Shown: in pieces, positions 13,871-21,716 of the stretch
Position numbering within the stretch: the first letter of the stretch is position 1
How the letters are laid out: each line of letters opens with the position of its first letter
DNA from: VFJZ01 sp038321545
GTDB lineage: Bacteria; Actinomycetota; Thermoleophilia; Gaiellales; F1-60-MAGs149
DNA length: 22,339 nucleotides
NCBI GenBank assembly: GCA_038321545.1
Contig: JBBQFB010000041.1
Coordinates: 1 to 22,339, forward strand
Direction of reading: 5' to 3'
Translations under genes and position numbers: made by a program
Notes under the pieces: generated by a model
The model's input: only the letters and a program-made list of their open reading frames with translations
Told to the model about the DNA's origin: nothing
The model's database searches: none

Positions 13871-13931
13871 CTGCGACGCCGGGCCGTGACCGACGACCTC
13901 CAAGACGCGGCCACGCCCTGCTCCAGCCATC

Positions 13932-13938
13932 AGGAGGT
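13932..13938 (+). promoter_or_regulatory. Strong Shine-Dalgarno of the tandem cupredoxin gene
   Basis: AGGAGGT lies 6 nt before ATG 13945 and 9 nt before the second ATG at 13948. It is the best ribosome site in the window and rules out the long in-frame upstream extension, which would read through the AT-rich gap and lack a signal peptide at its start. Confidence 0.85.
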
Positions 13939-13944
13939 AGACGC

Positions 13945-15063
13945 ATGATGCGAACCACGCGAGTCGTCCTCGCAGCGTTCGGGGCTGCGCTCGCGCTGCC
14001 CGGAACGGCGCTTGCGACGACGTACAAGGTGTCGGCCGGCGCGCCGGAGTCGGCACCCGCACCCGGCAGCTTCCGCGCCGGCCTGTACGACGCCGACGCG
14101 TTCTACCCGGGCAGCCACGCGACGCTGAAGATCCACAAGGGCGACAAGGTCACGTTCTCGGGCGGCTTCCACACCGCGACGATCCTCGGGTCGACACCGC
14201 GCTCCGCGCTCGAGCTGATCCAGCCCGGCCCCGCCGGCAGCACCTACGCGGCGGTCAACGACCAGTCGCTCGTGCCCACGCCGTTCTACTGGGCCGGGAA
14301 GCCCAAGTTCGTCTACAACGGCGGCACGCTCGGCGGAATCGGGTCGACGACGGTCAACAGCAACACGGCCACGTACTCGTCCGGTGCGCTCTTCCAGTAC
14401 CCCAAGGGCTACACGCTGAAGTTCACCAAGACCGGCACCTACACGCTCGTCTGTCTCCTGCACCCGGGCATGAAGGCCAAGGTCCAGGTCGTCGCGCGCA
14501 ACAAGAGCGTCACGTCGGGCGCAAAGCTCGCGAAGCGCGTCCGGAACGAGGTCAAGGCCGACATCGCCAAGGCGGTCGCCATCGACAGCAACCTGCCACG
14601 CGCCGTCCAGGATCCGCAGAACGCCGTCGTCACCGTCGGTGCCGGCTCGACACGCACCGCGCTGTTCGCGTTCTATCCCGCCGCGCTCAGCGTCAAGGTC
14701 GGCACGACTGTGACCTTCCGCAGCGGATCGGTCAACGAGCCGCACAACATCGGCATCGGCGACATCAACTACCAGATCCCGCATCTCGCCCTGATCGACC
14801 TCTTCCCGAACGGGCCGGCCGATCCGAACCAGGTCAACCCGAACCTGTTCTACGGCAGTGACCCGCCGGTAGCGGGCGTCCGCGAGTTCACCGGCGCCGC
14901 GATGCACGGCAACGGGTACCTGGCGACGAACGTGGTGGAGAAGAACTCGACCATCCCCGCGATCGCCTCGGAGACCAAGGTCAAGTTCACGTCACCCGGC
15001 ACCTTCACGTACATGTGCCAGATCCACTTCAACATGATCGGGACGGTGAACGTCCACCCATGA
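13945..15063 (+). CDS. Exported tandem cupredoxin protein
   Basis: This 372-residue exported protein begins with a signal peptide (MMRTTRVVLAAFGAALALPG, cleavage probably after TALA). It holds two blue-copper domains. Each has the full type 1 ligand set: His76 with Cys170, His173 and Met176 (VCLLHPGM), and His267 with Cys358, His361 and Met364 (MCQIHFNM). Both should bind one copper and carry single electrons outside the membrane. A Lys-rich linker (about 185-215) separates them. I know of no named family for the whole protein. Its TGA overlaps the ATG of the multicopper oxidase gene in ATGA, so the two are translationally coupled, and it may donate to or accept electrons from that enzyme. 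No membrane anchor or lipobox is visible. Confidence 0.85.
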   Translation: MMRTTRVVLAAFGAALALPGTALATTYKVSAGAPESAPAPGSFRAGLYDADAFYPGSHATLKIHKGDKVTFSGGFHTATILGSTPRSALELIQPGPAGSTYAAVNDQSLVPTPFYWAGKPKFVYNGGTLGGIGSTTVNSNTATYSSGALFQYPKGYTLKFTKTGTYTLVCLLHPGMKAKVQVVARNKSVTSGAKLAKRVRNEVKADIAKAVAIDSNLPRAVQDPQNAVVTVGAGSTRTALFAFYPAALSVKVGTTVTFRSGSVNEPHNIGIGDINYQIPHLALIDLFPNGPADPNQVNPNLFYGSDPPVAGVREFTGAAMHGNGYLATNVVEKNSTIPAIASETKVKFTSPGTFTYMCQIHFNMIGTVNVHP

Positions 15064-15971
15064 CGCGACGCGCGCTGCGCCGCGTCGGCCGGACCGTTCT
15101 CCCCGCCCTCGTCGCGCTCGTCGCGCTCGCACCGCAGGCCACCGCCGCCACCCGTCACGTCTGGGTGGCGGCGGTGCCCGTCCTGTGGGACGTCGTGCCG
15201 AGCGGCACCGACCCGATGACGGGTACCACCTACCCGAAGTCGACGACCCGGGACTGGACGGTGGTATATCGCCTCTACGACCGCAACTGGCGCCACCTCA
15301 GGTCCGGCCCGTCGATGCCCGGACCGCTGATCAGGGCGCGCGTCGGCGACCGTATCTTCGTCCACTTCAAGAACCTCGACTTCCGGTTCGACCACGCCCA
15401 CTCGATGCACTTTCACGGGGTCGAGTACCGGTTCGCGTCGGACGGGTCGTACATCCCCGGCATCTCCGGCCGCGGCGCCGAGGTGAAGCCGGGGCAGACC
15501 TTCACCTACTCGCTGAAGGCCGGTCGCGACTCGGCCGGAGCCTGGCCGTACCACGACCACTCGACCTCGATGGACGAGTCGATCGCCGGCGGTCTCTACG
15601 GCATGCTGTCGATCCTCGGAAGGCACGAGCAGCGGCCGGATCGCGAGTTCGTGGTGTCGCTGAACGCGATGCGCGGATTCATGGCCATCAACGGCCGCGC
15701 GTTCCTCGGCAACACGCCCGTGTTCCGCTCACGGGTCGGCGACCGCGTCCGCTGGGACGTGATGACGCTCGGCGACGACTTCCACACGTTCCACGTCCAC
15801 GGCCACCGGTGGCTGCGGAACGGCGTGCCCGAGGACGTGCGCACCATCGGCCCCGCCGAGAGCTTCACCGTGACGTGGACCGAGCGCGCCGCCGGGGCGT
15901 GGTTCTACCACTGCCACGTCGAGAGTCACATGATGGCCGGCATGATGGGCCTGTACCTGGTGGGTCGCTGA
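15060..15971 (+). CDS. Two-domain multicopper oxidase (small laccase-like)
   Basis: This 303-residue exported enzyme has a signal region rich in Arg, then VLPALVALVALAPQATA (13-29). All copper motifs are present: HFHG (117-120), YHDHS (164-168), HTFHVHGHRW (242-251) and HCHVESHMMAGM (284-295), with Cys285 and Met295 at the type 1 site. The type 1 site lies in the second domain, as in Streptomyces small laccase (two-domain type B), so it should work as a trimer with the trinuclear cluster between subunits and reduce oxygen to water while oxidising phenols, metals or a protein partner. The start overlaps the previous stop (ATGA) and the next gene begins 1 nt after its TGA. The two cupredoxins beside it are plausible electron partners; that is inference. 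Confidence 0.93.
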   Translation: MTRRALRRVGRTVLPALVALVALAPQATAATRHVWVAAVPVLWDVVPSGTDPMTGTTYPKSTTRDWTVVYRLYDRNWRHLRSGPSMPGPLIRARVGDRIFVHFKNLDFRFDHAHSMHFHGVEYRFASDGSYIPGISGRGAEVKPGQTFTYSLKAGRDSAGAWPYHDHSTSMDESIAGGLYGMLSILGRHEQRPDREFVVSLNAMRGFMAINGRAFLGNTPVFRSRVGDRVRWDVMTLGDDFHTFHVHGHRWLRNGVPEDVRTIGPAESFTVTWTERAAGAWFYHCHVESHMMAGMMGLYLVGR

Positions 15972-15972
15972 G

Positions 15973-16821
15973 ATGCCCGTCCTCCGGCGAGTGTGGCCGG
16001 CATGTGCGGTGCTGCTGATCGGCGTGCCGGCCGCGCACGGGGCGACGACCGGGGTGACGATGCCCGGCACCGTGTTCACACCGGCCGCGGTGCGCGTGCT
16101 GGTCGGCGACAGCGTCACGTTCGCAAACCACGACACACGGCCACACACGGCAACCGCGGACGACGCGTCGTTCGACACCGGCGAGATCCTGCCGCACGGC
16201 GACGCCACAGCGACGTTCCCGGCTGCCGGCAGCTTCCCGTACTACTGTCGCATCCACTCGTTCATGCGGGGCCGCGTCGACGTGGTCGCGCTCCTGCTGG
16301 CCGGCCCGGCGACGCAGCCGGCGAAGGGCGCGGCGGCGACGCTCACGGGCCGTGCCGGCACCGGCATCGCGGCGGTCACGCTGGAACGCGCCGACGGGGC
16401 CACCTGGGCGCCCGTCTCGACAGCGGCGCCCGCCCCGGGCGGCGCGTTCACGTTCACCGTGCGGCTGAGCGCGGCTGCCACGTTCCGCGTCAGCGGCGGA
16501 GGCGCGACGTCGGATGCCGTCACGCTCCGCCCGATCGACCTCCGCGTCGGCCTGGCCCGGACCGCGCGGCACGGGTCGACCTACACCCTGCGCGCAGGCG
16601 TCGCACCCGCCGGCAGTGCGGCAATCGTCGCGTTTCAGCGCTACGTACCCGAGCAGTTCGGCTGGCGGACGATCGCCCGGCGCCGCGTCGACCGCGCCGG
16701 GCACGCGCGCCTCAGCATCCGCACCCTGCGGCGCATCCGCGTGCGTGCCGTGGTGCGCACGGGCGGGAGCGACGTGGCGTCGCGGGCCGTGCTGATCGGG
16801 CGCCTACCGCCGTTCGGCTAG
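15973..16821 (+). CDS. Exported cupredoxin with C-terminal beta-rich extension
   Basis: This 282-residue protein begins with a signal peptide (RRVWPACAVLLIGVPAAHG). Residues about 25-105 form a plastocyanin/amicyanin-like domain with His58 (RPHTAT), Cys92, His95 and Met98 (YYCRIHSFM). The remaining 175 residues are Ala/Arg-rich beta-type sequence with two weak Ig-like segments (about 115-185 and 190-275) that I cannot assign; they may bind cell wall or a partner. It begins 1 nt after the multicopper oxidase stop and is the last gene of the three-gene operon, ending before a strong terminator. It probably shuttles electrons to or from the oxidase. No C-terminal membrane anchor is present. Confidence 0.85.
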   Translation: MPVLRRVWPACAVLLIGVPAAHGATTGVTMPGTVFTPAAVRVLVGDSVTFANHDTRPHTATADDASFDTGEILPHGDATATFPAAGSFPYYCRIHSFMRGRVDVVALLLAGPATQPAKGAAATLTGRAGTGIAAVTLERADGATWAPVSTAAPAPGGAFTFTVRLSAAATFRVSGGGATSDAVTLRPIDLRVGLARTARHGSTYTLRAGVAPAGSAAIVAFQRYVPEQFGWRTIARRRVDRAGHARLSIRTLRRIRVRAVVRTGGSDVASRAVLIGRLPPFG

Positions 16822-16855
16822 CGAACGAGGCGGACGGTCGTCGGCAACCTGGGTG

Positions 16856-16896
16856 GTGCCGGTGGAGGGCGACCGTGGGCCCCCCTCCACCGGCAC
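16856..16896. terminator. Bidirectional terminator, perfect 14-bp stem
   Basis: GTGCCGGTGGAGGG (16856-16869) is the exact reverse complement of CCCTCCACCGGCAC (16883-16896), with a 13-nt loop. It lies between the stops of two convergent genes, the copper operon (16821) and the permease (16909), and by symmetry can work in both directions. No T-tract is present. Confidence 0.8.
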
Positions 16897-16908
16897 GCGC
16901 GAGTGAGG

Positions 16909-18450
16909 TCAGGCCTCCTCGTGCAGGTACTTGCCGATGCTCGCGTACCGCTTCGGGTCGGTCGCGCGGTAGACGAGAGCGAGCGCCATCCCCGAGGCGA
17001 ACACGACGAGCATGATCCAGAAGATGTTCTTCATCATCCAGACCGATCCGCCGAGGGTGCCGGAGTTATGCACCACGAGGTACATCACGGGGATCTGTGC
17101 GGCACCGCCGATGAACGGCGCAAGCCCGGTCTTCCACCAGTGCCAGCCGTCCCGGGCCTTCGTCCAGAAGTACCAGATCACCCCGAACGAGCAGAGCGCC
17201 TGGACGCCGAGGATGCCGTACACGAACAGCACCGGCCCGTACGTGCCGAGCTTCAGCAGCGCGCCGAGCGTGCTCGAGTCGTACAGGTAGAAGCAGAGCA
17301 CCCACGCGCTGATGATCGTCGCGGAGAAGAACGCGGCGATGTACGGGCTGCGGTGTGACGGGTGCGTCTTGCCGAGCGCGGCCGGCAGGATCTTCTCGCG
17401 GCCCATCGAGAACCAGTACCGGTTCGCGGTGTTGAAGAACGCGCACATGCAGGCGAACGAGCCGGTGATCATCAGCAGCTGGAAGAAGATCGTCAACCCG
17501 TGGCCGACGAACTGGTCCGTGAGCGGGTAAAACGCCGACGCGTACCCGTGCGGCAGCGGCTGGAAACCGTCCAGCCCGAACTGGCGGGCGATCGACTCCG
17601 AGGAGTGACCGACACCCCAGCCGGAGACGAAGGCCAGGCAGGTGAGCGTGTACAGCAGGCCGAGGCCGATCACCGAGATGTACGTCGCCGACGCCATCAT
17701 CTTCTTCGGGTTGCGTGACTCCTCGGCGTAGTTCGGCGCCATCTCGAAGCCCACCCACGACCAGAACGCGCCGAAGAAAGCCACGCCGGCCAGCGCACCG
17801 AGGCCGAGCTTGGCGTCGGAGTTGCCCGTGATGTCGAGCGGGTTCAGCGCCTTGATCGGAATCCCGTCCTTGCCGCCGCGCGCCAGCACGACGACGTCGA
17901 AGATGACCAGGCAGACCACCTCGGCGAGCAGGCAGACGCCGAGCACCTTGGCGGTCAGCTCGATGTGGAAGTACGAGAACGCCAGCGCCAGCACGATCAG
18001 CGCGACGTAGATGAGGCCGATCGGCAGGTCGACCGACCCATTCGTCCACGTCGAGATGTTGGACTGCGTGAAGTAGCCCGTGACGCCGACGTTGGCGGCC
18101 GCGAAGACGGAGTAGCTGAGGGCGATCGTAATCGCCGCGCCCATGCCGACGACCGAGCCGAAGGCGTGGGAGATGAAGCTGTAGAAGCCGCCCGCCGCGG
18201 TCACACGGCGCGCCATCTCGATGTAGCCGACCGAGAAGATGGTCAGCACGATCGTCGCCAGCAGGAACGTCGCCGGCCCGGCATAGCCGGCACCTCCGAC
18301 GGCCCACGGCACGTTGAACTGCATCGCCGCGATCGGCGCGGCCCCGGTCACGATGCAGAAGAGCACTTCGCGTAGCCCGAGCGCATTCCGCGCGAGATGG
18401 TCCCCTTCCCCGAGGTCCGCCGTCTCGCCGGTGATGAGGGCACTAGCCAC
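16909..18450 (-). CDS. APC-superfamily amino acid/amine permease
   Basis: This 513-residue membrane protein has about 12 membrane helices. The first carries the substrate-binding unwound motif region (VTGAAPIAAMQFNVP, 34-48). Further family marks are FGAFWSWVGFEMAPNYAEES (helix 6 and the following loop, with the conserved Glu-Glu) and NTANRYWFSMGREKILP. It probably imports an amino acid or amine by proton symport; the substrate is not evident. The GTG start at 18450 has a GGGAGGGG ribosome site. The promoter TTGAAC-N17-TAGACT lies about 90 nt upstream, so unlike its neighbours this gene has a true leader, with a hairpin touching the ribosome site. It is divergent from the BtpA-FGGY-SDR operon and may supply its substrate. 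Confidence 0.92.
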   Translation of the reverse strand: MASALITGETADLGEGDHLARNALGLREVLFCIVTGAAPIAAMQFNVPWAVGGAGYAGPATFLLATIVLTIFSVGYIEMARRVTAAGGFYSFISHAFGSVVGMGAAITIALSYSVFAAANVGVTGYFTQSNISTWTNGSVDLPIGLIYVALIVLALAFSYFHIELTAKVLGVCLLAEVVCLVIFDVVVLARGGKDGIPIKALNPLDITGNSDAKLGLGALAGVAFFGAFWSWVGFEMAPNYAEESRNPKKMMASATYISVIGLGLLYTLTCLAFVSGWGVGHSSESIARQFGLDGFQPLPHGYASAFYPLTDQFVGHGLTIFFQLLMITGSFACMCAFFNTANRYWFSMGREKILPAALGKTHPSHRSPYIAAFFSATIISAWVLCFYLYDSSTLGALLKLGTYGPVLFVYGILGVQALCSFGVIWYFWTKARDGWHWWKTGLAPFIGGAAQIPVMYLVVHNSGTLGGSVWMMKNIFWIMLVVFASGMALALVYRATDPKRYASIGKYLHEEA

Positions 18451-18459
18451 CGTTCCCCT

Positions 18460-18482
18460 CCCATCAGTCTCGACGAGATGGG
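18460..18482 (-). promoter_or_regulatory. Leader hairpin touching the permease ribosome site
   Basis: In the permease message CCCATC pairs with GATGGG across an 11-nt loop, and the 3' arm GATGGG runs directly into the Shine-Dalgarno GGGAGGGG. Folding would partly hide the ribosome site, so translation may be modulated. Confidence 0.35.
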
Positions 18483-18542
18483 CTCCGGCTCCCGACCATC
18501 ACCCCTCGTCGCCTTGTCCGCCGCCAGGCGCGGCGCGGGCCG

Positions 18543-18571
18543 AGTCTATGTCCTGCGCGCCCGCAGTTCAA
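18543..18571 (-). promoter_or_regulatory. Promoter of the permease gene
   Basis: On the minus strand TTGAAC (18566-18571), exactly 17 bp, TAGACT (18543-18548). Both boxes are close to the sigma-70 consensus, making this one of the best housekeeping-type promoters in the window. Transcription should start near 18536, leaving a leader of about 85 nt. Confidence 0.6.
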
Positions 18572-18581
18572 TGGTCTCGGT

Positions 18582-18610
18582 TTCGACCTCCACGCCGGCT
18601 GCACTACGAT
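18582..18610 (+). promoter_or_regulatory. Promoter of the BtpA-FGGY-SDR operon
   Basis: TTCGAC (18582-18587), 17 bp, TACGAT (18605-18610), then 7 nt to ATG 18618. The message should be leaderless. It is back to back with the permease promoter, the two -35 boxes being 10 bp apart, so one regulator could control both. Confidence 0.5.
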
Positions 18611-18617
18611 CTCGCCG

Positions 18618-19427
18618 ATGGAATCGCGGTTCGCCAAGATCTTCGGCGCCGGGTCGAAACCGGTGATCGCCATGGCTCACCTGCCGGCGCTGCCCGGCGC
18701 GCCGTTGCACGACGCCGGGACCGGCATGCAGGGCGTCGTCGACGCCGTCGCGCGAGACGTCGAGATCCTGCTCGGCGAGGGCGTCGACGCCGTCATGTTC
18801 TGCAACGAGAACGACCGGCCGTACCGGCTGGACGCGTCGCTGGCGGACGCCGCCGCGATGGCGCGCGTCGTGACCGAGCTGGCGCCGCGCGACCGGCCGT
18901 TCGGTGTCGACTACCTGTGGGACGCGCGCTGCGCGCTGGCGGTGGCTGCGACGACCGGCGCGAGCTTCATCCGCGAGGTGATGCCCGGCGTGTTCGAGAG
19001 CGACATGGGCCTGTGGCGGCCTGATCCGGCGTCGCTGCTGCGCGAGCGGCGCACGCTCGGCGCCGACGACGTGGCGGTGCTGATGAACGTCACACCCGAG
19101 TTCGCGTCGGCCCTCGGCAGCCGACCCGCAGGCATGCGCGCGAGGAGTGCGGTGGTCTCGACGCTGGCCGATGCGATCCTGGTGTCGGGGCCGATGGCAG
19201 GGTCCGAGCCCGACCTGGAAGCCGTCCGCGAGGTGGTCGACGCCGTCGCCGGCTCGGCGCCGGTACTCCTCAACACGGGCGCGAAGGCCAGCAACATCGG
19301 CGCGTTCCTGCCGCTCGTCGACGGCGTGATCGTGGGCTCCGACCTCAAGGCGGACGGCGGCACGTGGAACCCGGTCGACCGTGAGCGCGTGCGTCGGTTC
19401 CTGGCCGCGGCGAACGACGCGCGCTGA
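18618..19427 (+). CDS. BtpA/SgcQ-family TIM-barrel protein
   Basis: This 269-residue protein of the BtpA/SgcQ family is a predicted TIM barrel. The N-terminal strand VIAMAHLPALPGAP (16-29) is the family hallmark. The segment VDAVMFCNENDRPY (56-69) is nearer to SgcQ than to the cyanobacterial BtpA consensus, and VLLNTGAKASNIGAFLPLVDGVIVGSDLK near the C-terminus is a phosphate-binding-type barrel end. BtpA affects photosystem I in cyanobacteria, but members in sugar operons such as E. coli sgc have no known reaction. Here it leads an operon with an FGGY kinase (1-nt gap) and an SDR, so a lyase, isomerase or hydrolase acting on a phosphorylated sugar is a reasonable inference. Start ATG 18618 lies 7 nt after TACGAT. 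Confidence 0.85.
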   Translation: MESRFAKIFGAGSKPVIAMAHLPALPGAPLHDAGTGMQGVVDAVARDVEILLGEGVDAVMFCNENDRPYRLDASLADAAAMARVVTELAPRDRPFGVDYLWDARCALAVAATTGASFIREVMPGVFESDMGLWRPDPASLLRERRTLGADDVAVLMNVTPEFASALGSRPAGMRARSAVVSTLADAILVSGPMAGSEPDLEAVREVVDAVAGSAPVLLNTGAKASNIGAFLPLVDGVIVGSDLKADGGTWNPVDRERVRRFLAAANDAR

Positions 19428-19428
19428 G

Positions 19429-20913
19429 ATGCTGCTCGGCCTCGACGTCGGCACCACGGCGCTGAAGGCCGTCCTGCTCGATCCCGCGCGCGGCATCGTG
19501 GCGGCCGTGTCGAGGAGCCACGACACGACCTCGCCCGGCCCGTCCTACTCGGAGGCCGACCCGCGCGACTGGCTGGCCGGCGCGATCGCAATCGTGCCCG
19601 AGGTGTGCGCGGCCGCGGGCGTCACGCCCGGCGACGTGGCCGCGGTCGGCGTCGCCGGCTGCGTGCCGTGCCTGCTGCTGCTCGACGCCGACGACGAGCC
19701 GCTGCGGCCGGCGCTGCTCTACAACGACGGCCGCGCCGAGCGCGAGATCGGCGAGCTCCGCGCCGAGCTCGGCGACGAGGCCGTCCTGCGGCGGACCGGG
19801 GCCGGCGTGACGCAGCAGTCGATCGGCCCGAAGCTGCGGTGGCTGCAGCGCCACGAGCCGGACCTGGTGGCGGCGACGGAGCGCATCTGCGGCTCGTACG
19901 ACTGGCTCGGCGGGCGGTTCGCCGGCGTCGCCTACTGCGAGCGCAACTGGGCGCTGGAGAGCGGGCTGTACGACCTCGGGCCGGCGGCCTTCGCGGATGA
20001 CCTGCTGGCGGCAGCGGGATGGGACGCGGGCCGGATGTCGCCGATCCGCGACCCGGGCGACGTGGTCGGCGGCGTCTGCGATGCGATGGCCGACGCCACC
20101 GGGCTGCGCGCCGGGATCCCCGTCGTGGCGGGCCTCGCCGACCACGTCGCCTCGGCGTTCGGCGCGGGACTGAAGGCGCACGGCGAGGTGCTGCTGAAGC
20201 TCGGCGGCTCGGTCGACATGCTGTGTGCGACCGACCGGCTGCTGGTCGACGCGCGCCTCTACCTCGACGCGCACCCGCGGCCCGGCCTGTGGCTTCCGAA
20301 CGGCTGCATGGCGTCGGGCGGCTCGGCGATCCGCTGGTTCCAGCGCGAGCTCGCCGGCGGCGCCCCGCTGTCGCAGCTGGACGGGGAGGCGGCCGCGGTG
20401 GAGGCCGGCGCCGACGGCCTCGTGGTGTTGCCGTACCTGCTCGGCGAGAAGACGCCGCTCAACGATCCGCTGGCATCCGGTGCGATCGTCGGGCTCGGCC
20501 TCGGCCACACGCGGGCGCACCTGTTCCGGGCGCTGCTCGAGAGCTTCGGCCACGGCATGCGCCACCACCTCGACGTGCTGGCGGAGCACGGCATCGCACC
20601 CACGCGAGCCCGGGTCACGAACGGCGGCGCCTCCTCCTGGCTGTGGAAGCAGGTGGTCGCCGACGTGACGGGACTCGTGCTCGAACCCGTCGTCGACCAC
20701 CCCGGCTCGGCTCTCGGCGCGGCATTCGCCGCCGGTATCGGCGCGGGCGAGTTCGGTTCCTGGGACGAGATCGACCGGTTCGTCGAGGTCGGGCCGCCGG
20801 TCGAGCCCGACCCGGCGACGCGCGCCGTGCACGACGAGCGCCACGCCGTGTACCGCGGGCTGTACGAGCCGCTGCGGCCGTCGTTCCTGGCGCTGCGCGG
20901 CGCCGGGGAGTAG
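19429..20913 (+). CDS. FGGY-family carbohydrate kinase
   Basis: This 494-residue enzyme transfers phosphate from ATP to a sugar or polyol. The first phosphate-binding loop is LGLDVGTTALKAVLLD (3-18). The likely catalytic base is Asp238 in GLADHVASAFG. The second-domain nucleotide motifs are LKLGGSVDM (257-264) and VTNGGASSWLWKQVVADVTG (396-415). Length and motifs fit the xylulokinase-like branch, but substrate specificity in this family cannot be read from these motifs. The ATG lies 1 nt after the BtpA-like stop, so the two are coupled, and the SDR gene follows after 11 nt. Start 19429 is fixed by the glycine-rich loop, which begins at residue 3. Confidence 0.92.
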   Translation: MLLGLDVGTTALKAVLLDPARGIVAAVSRSHDTTSPGPSYSEADPRDWLAGAIAIVPEVCAAAGVTPGDVAAVGVAGCVPCLLLLDADDEPLRPALLYNDGRAEREIGELRAELGDEAVLRRTGAGVTQQSIGPKLRWLQRHEPDLVAATERICGSYDWLGGRFAGVAYCERNWALESGLYDLGPAAFADDLLAAAGWDAGRMSPIRDPGDVVGGVCDAMADATGLRAGIPVVAGLADHVASAFGAGLKAHGEVLLKLGGSVDMLCATDRLLVDARLYLDAHPRPGLWLPNGCMASGGSAIRWFQRELAGGAPLSQLDGEAAAVEAGADGLVVLPYLLGEKTPLNDPLASGAIVGLGLGHTRAHLFRALLESFGHGMRHHLDVLAEHGIAPTRARVTNGGASSWLWKQVVADVTGLVLEPVVDHPGSALGAAFAAGIGAGEFGSWDEIDRFVEVGPPVEPDPATRAVHDERHAVYRGLYEPLRPSFLALRGAGE

Positions 20914-20924
20914 CCTCCCGGCCC

Positions 20925-21713
20925 ATGAGCAGCAGCGATCTCGCCGCGCCCCTCGGGGGCCGGACCGCCGTCGTCACCGGAGCGGGCTCGGGCATCGGCG
21001 CCGCGATGGCGCGCGAGCTGGCACGCCGTGGCGCACACGTGGTCGTGACCGACATCGACCAGGCGGCCGCGGAGCGAGTCGCGAGCGAGTTCGGTGGTGA
21101 GGCGGCCCGGCTCGACGTGACCGAACCGGCCGCCAGTGACGCGCTCGCCCGGGCGGTCGACGAGGCGCGCGGGGGCATCGACGTGTGGTGCTCGAACGCC
21201 GGCGTCTCGACGATGGCCGCGTTTACCGAGATCACGGAGGCGGAGTACGACGCGAACCTCGACATCAACCTCAAGGGCGTGTTCCTGTGCGGCCAGGCGG
21301 CGGCGCGGGTGATGATCGCGCGCGGCCGGGGCGGATCGATCGTCAACACCGCGTCGATGGCCGGCAAGAAGGGCGCCGCTCCGTACCTGGCGCACTACGT
21401 GGCGTCGAAGTTCGGAGTCGTCGGTCTGACGCAGGCGATGGCGGCGGAGCTGGCGCCGCACCGGATCCGCGTCAACTGCGTGTGCCCGGGCTACGTCGCG
21501 ACGTCGATGCAGGAGCGCGAGCTCGGCTGGGAGGCGACGATCCGCGGCACGACCGTCGACGCCGTGAAGGAGATGTGGGTCGCCGACACGCCGCTCGGGC
21601 GCATCGAGACGCCGGAGGACGTGGCCCGGGTGGTCGCGTTCCTGGCGGGCGACGACGCCGGCTTCGTGACCGGCGAGGCGCTCGCCGTCAACGGCGGCGC
21701 CCACATGGACTGA
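20925..21713 (+). CDS. SDR-family NAD(P)-dependent dehydrogenase
   Basis: This 262-residue classical short-chain dehydrogenase has the cofactor motif TGAGSGIG (18-25), Asp43 at the end of the second strand (VTDID), which favours NAD over NADP, and SNAG (90-93). The catalytic residues are Ser144, Tyr158 and Lys162 (YVASK), with CPGYVATSM and the family C-terminus LAVNGGAHMD. It probably oxidises an alcohol of the sugar or polyol handled by the kinase, or reduces the matching ketone. It is the third gene of the BtpA-FGGY-SDR operon. ATG 20925 is chosen from the standard distance to TGAGSGIG. Its stop lies 3 bp from that of the convergent second SDR. Confidence 0.92.
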   Translation: MSSSDLAAPLGGRTAVVTGAGSGIGAAMARELARRGAHVVVTDIDQAAAERVASEFGGEAARLDVTEPAASDALARAVDEARGGIDVWCSNAGVSTMAAFTEITEAEYDANLDINLKGVFLCGQAAARVMIARGRGGSIVNTASMAGKKGAAPYLAHYVASKFGVVGLTQAMAAELAPHRIRVNCVCPGYVATSMQERELGWEATIRGTTVDAVKEMWVADTPLGRIETPEDVARVVAFLAGDDAGFVTGEALAVNGGAHMD

Positions 21714-21716
21714 TCG

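Noticed and set aside
13798..13944. In-frame upstream start of the tandem cupredoxin
   Set aside because: It would place 49 residues before a textbook signal peptide and ignore the AGGAGGT at 13932-13938.
19345..21704. Long minus-strand frames opposite the FGGY kinase and SDR genes
   Set aside because: Low-complexity Arg/Ala/Gly sequence with no family features; the plus strand is clearly coding.
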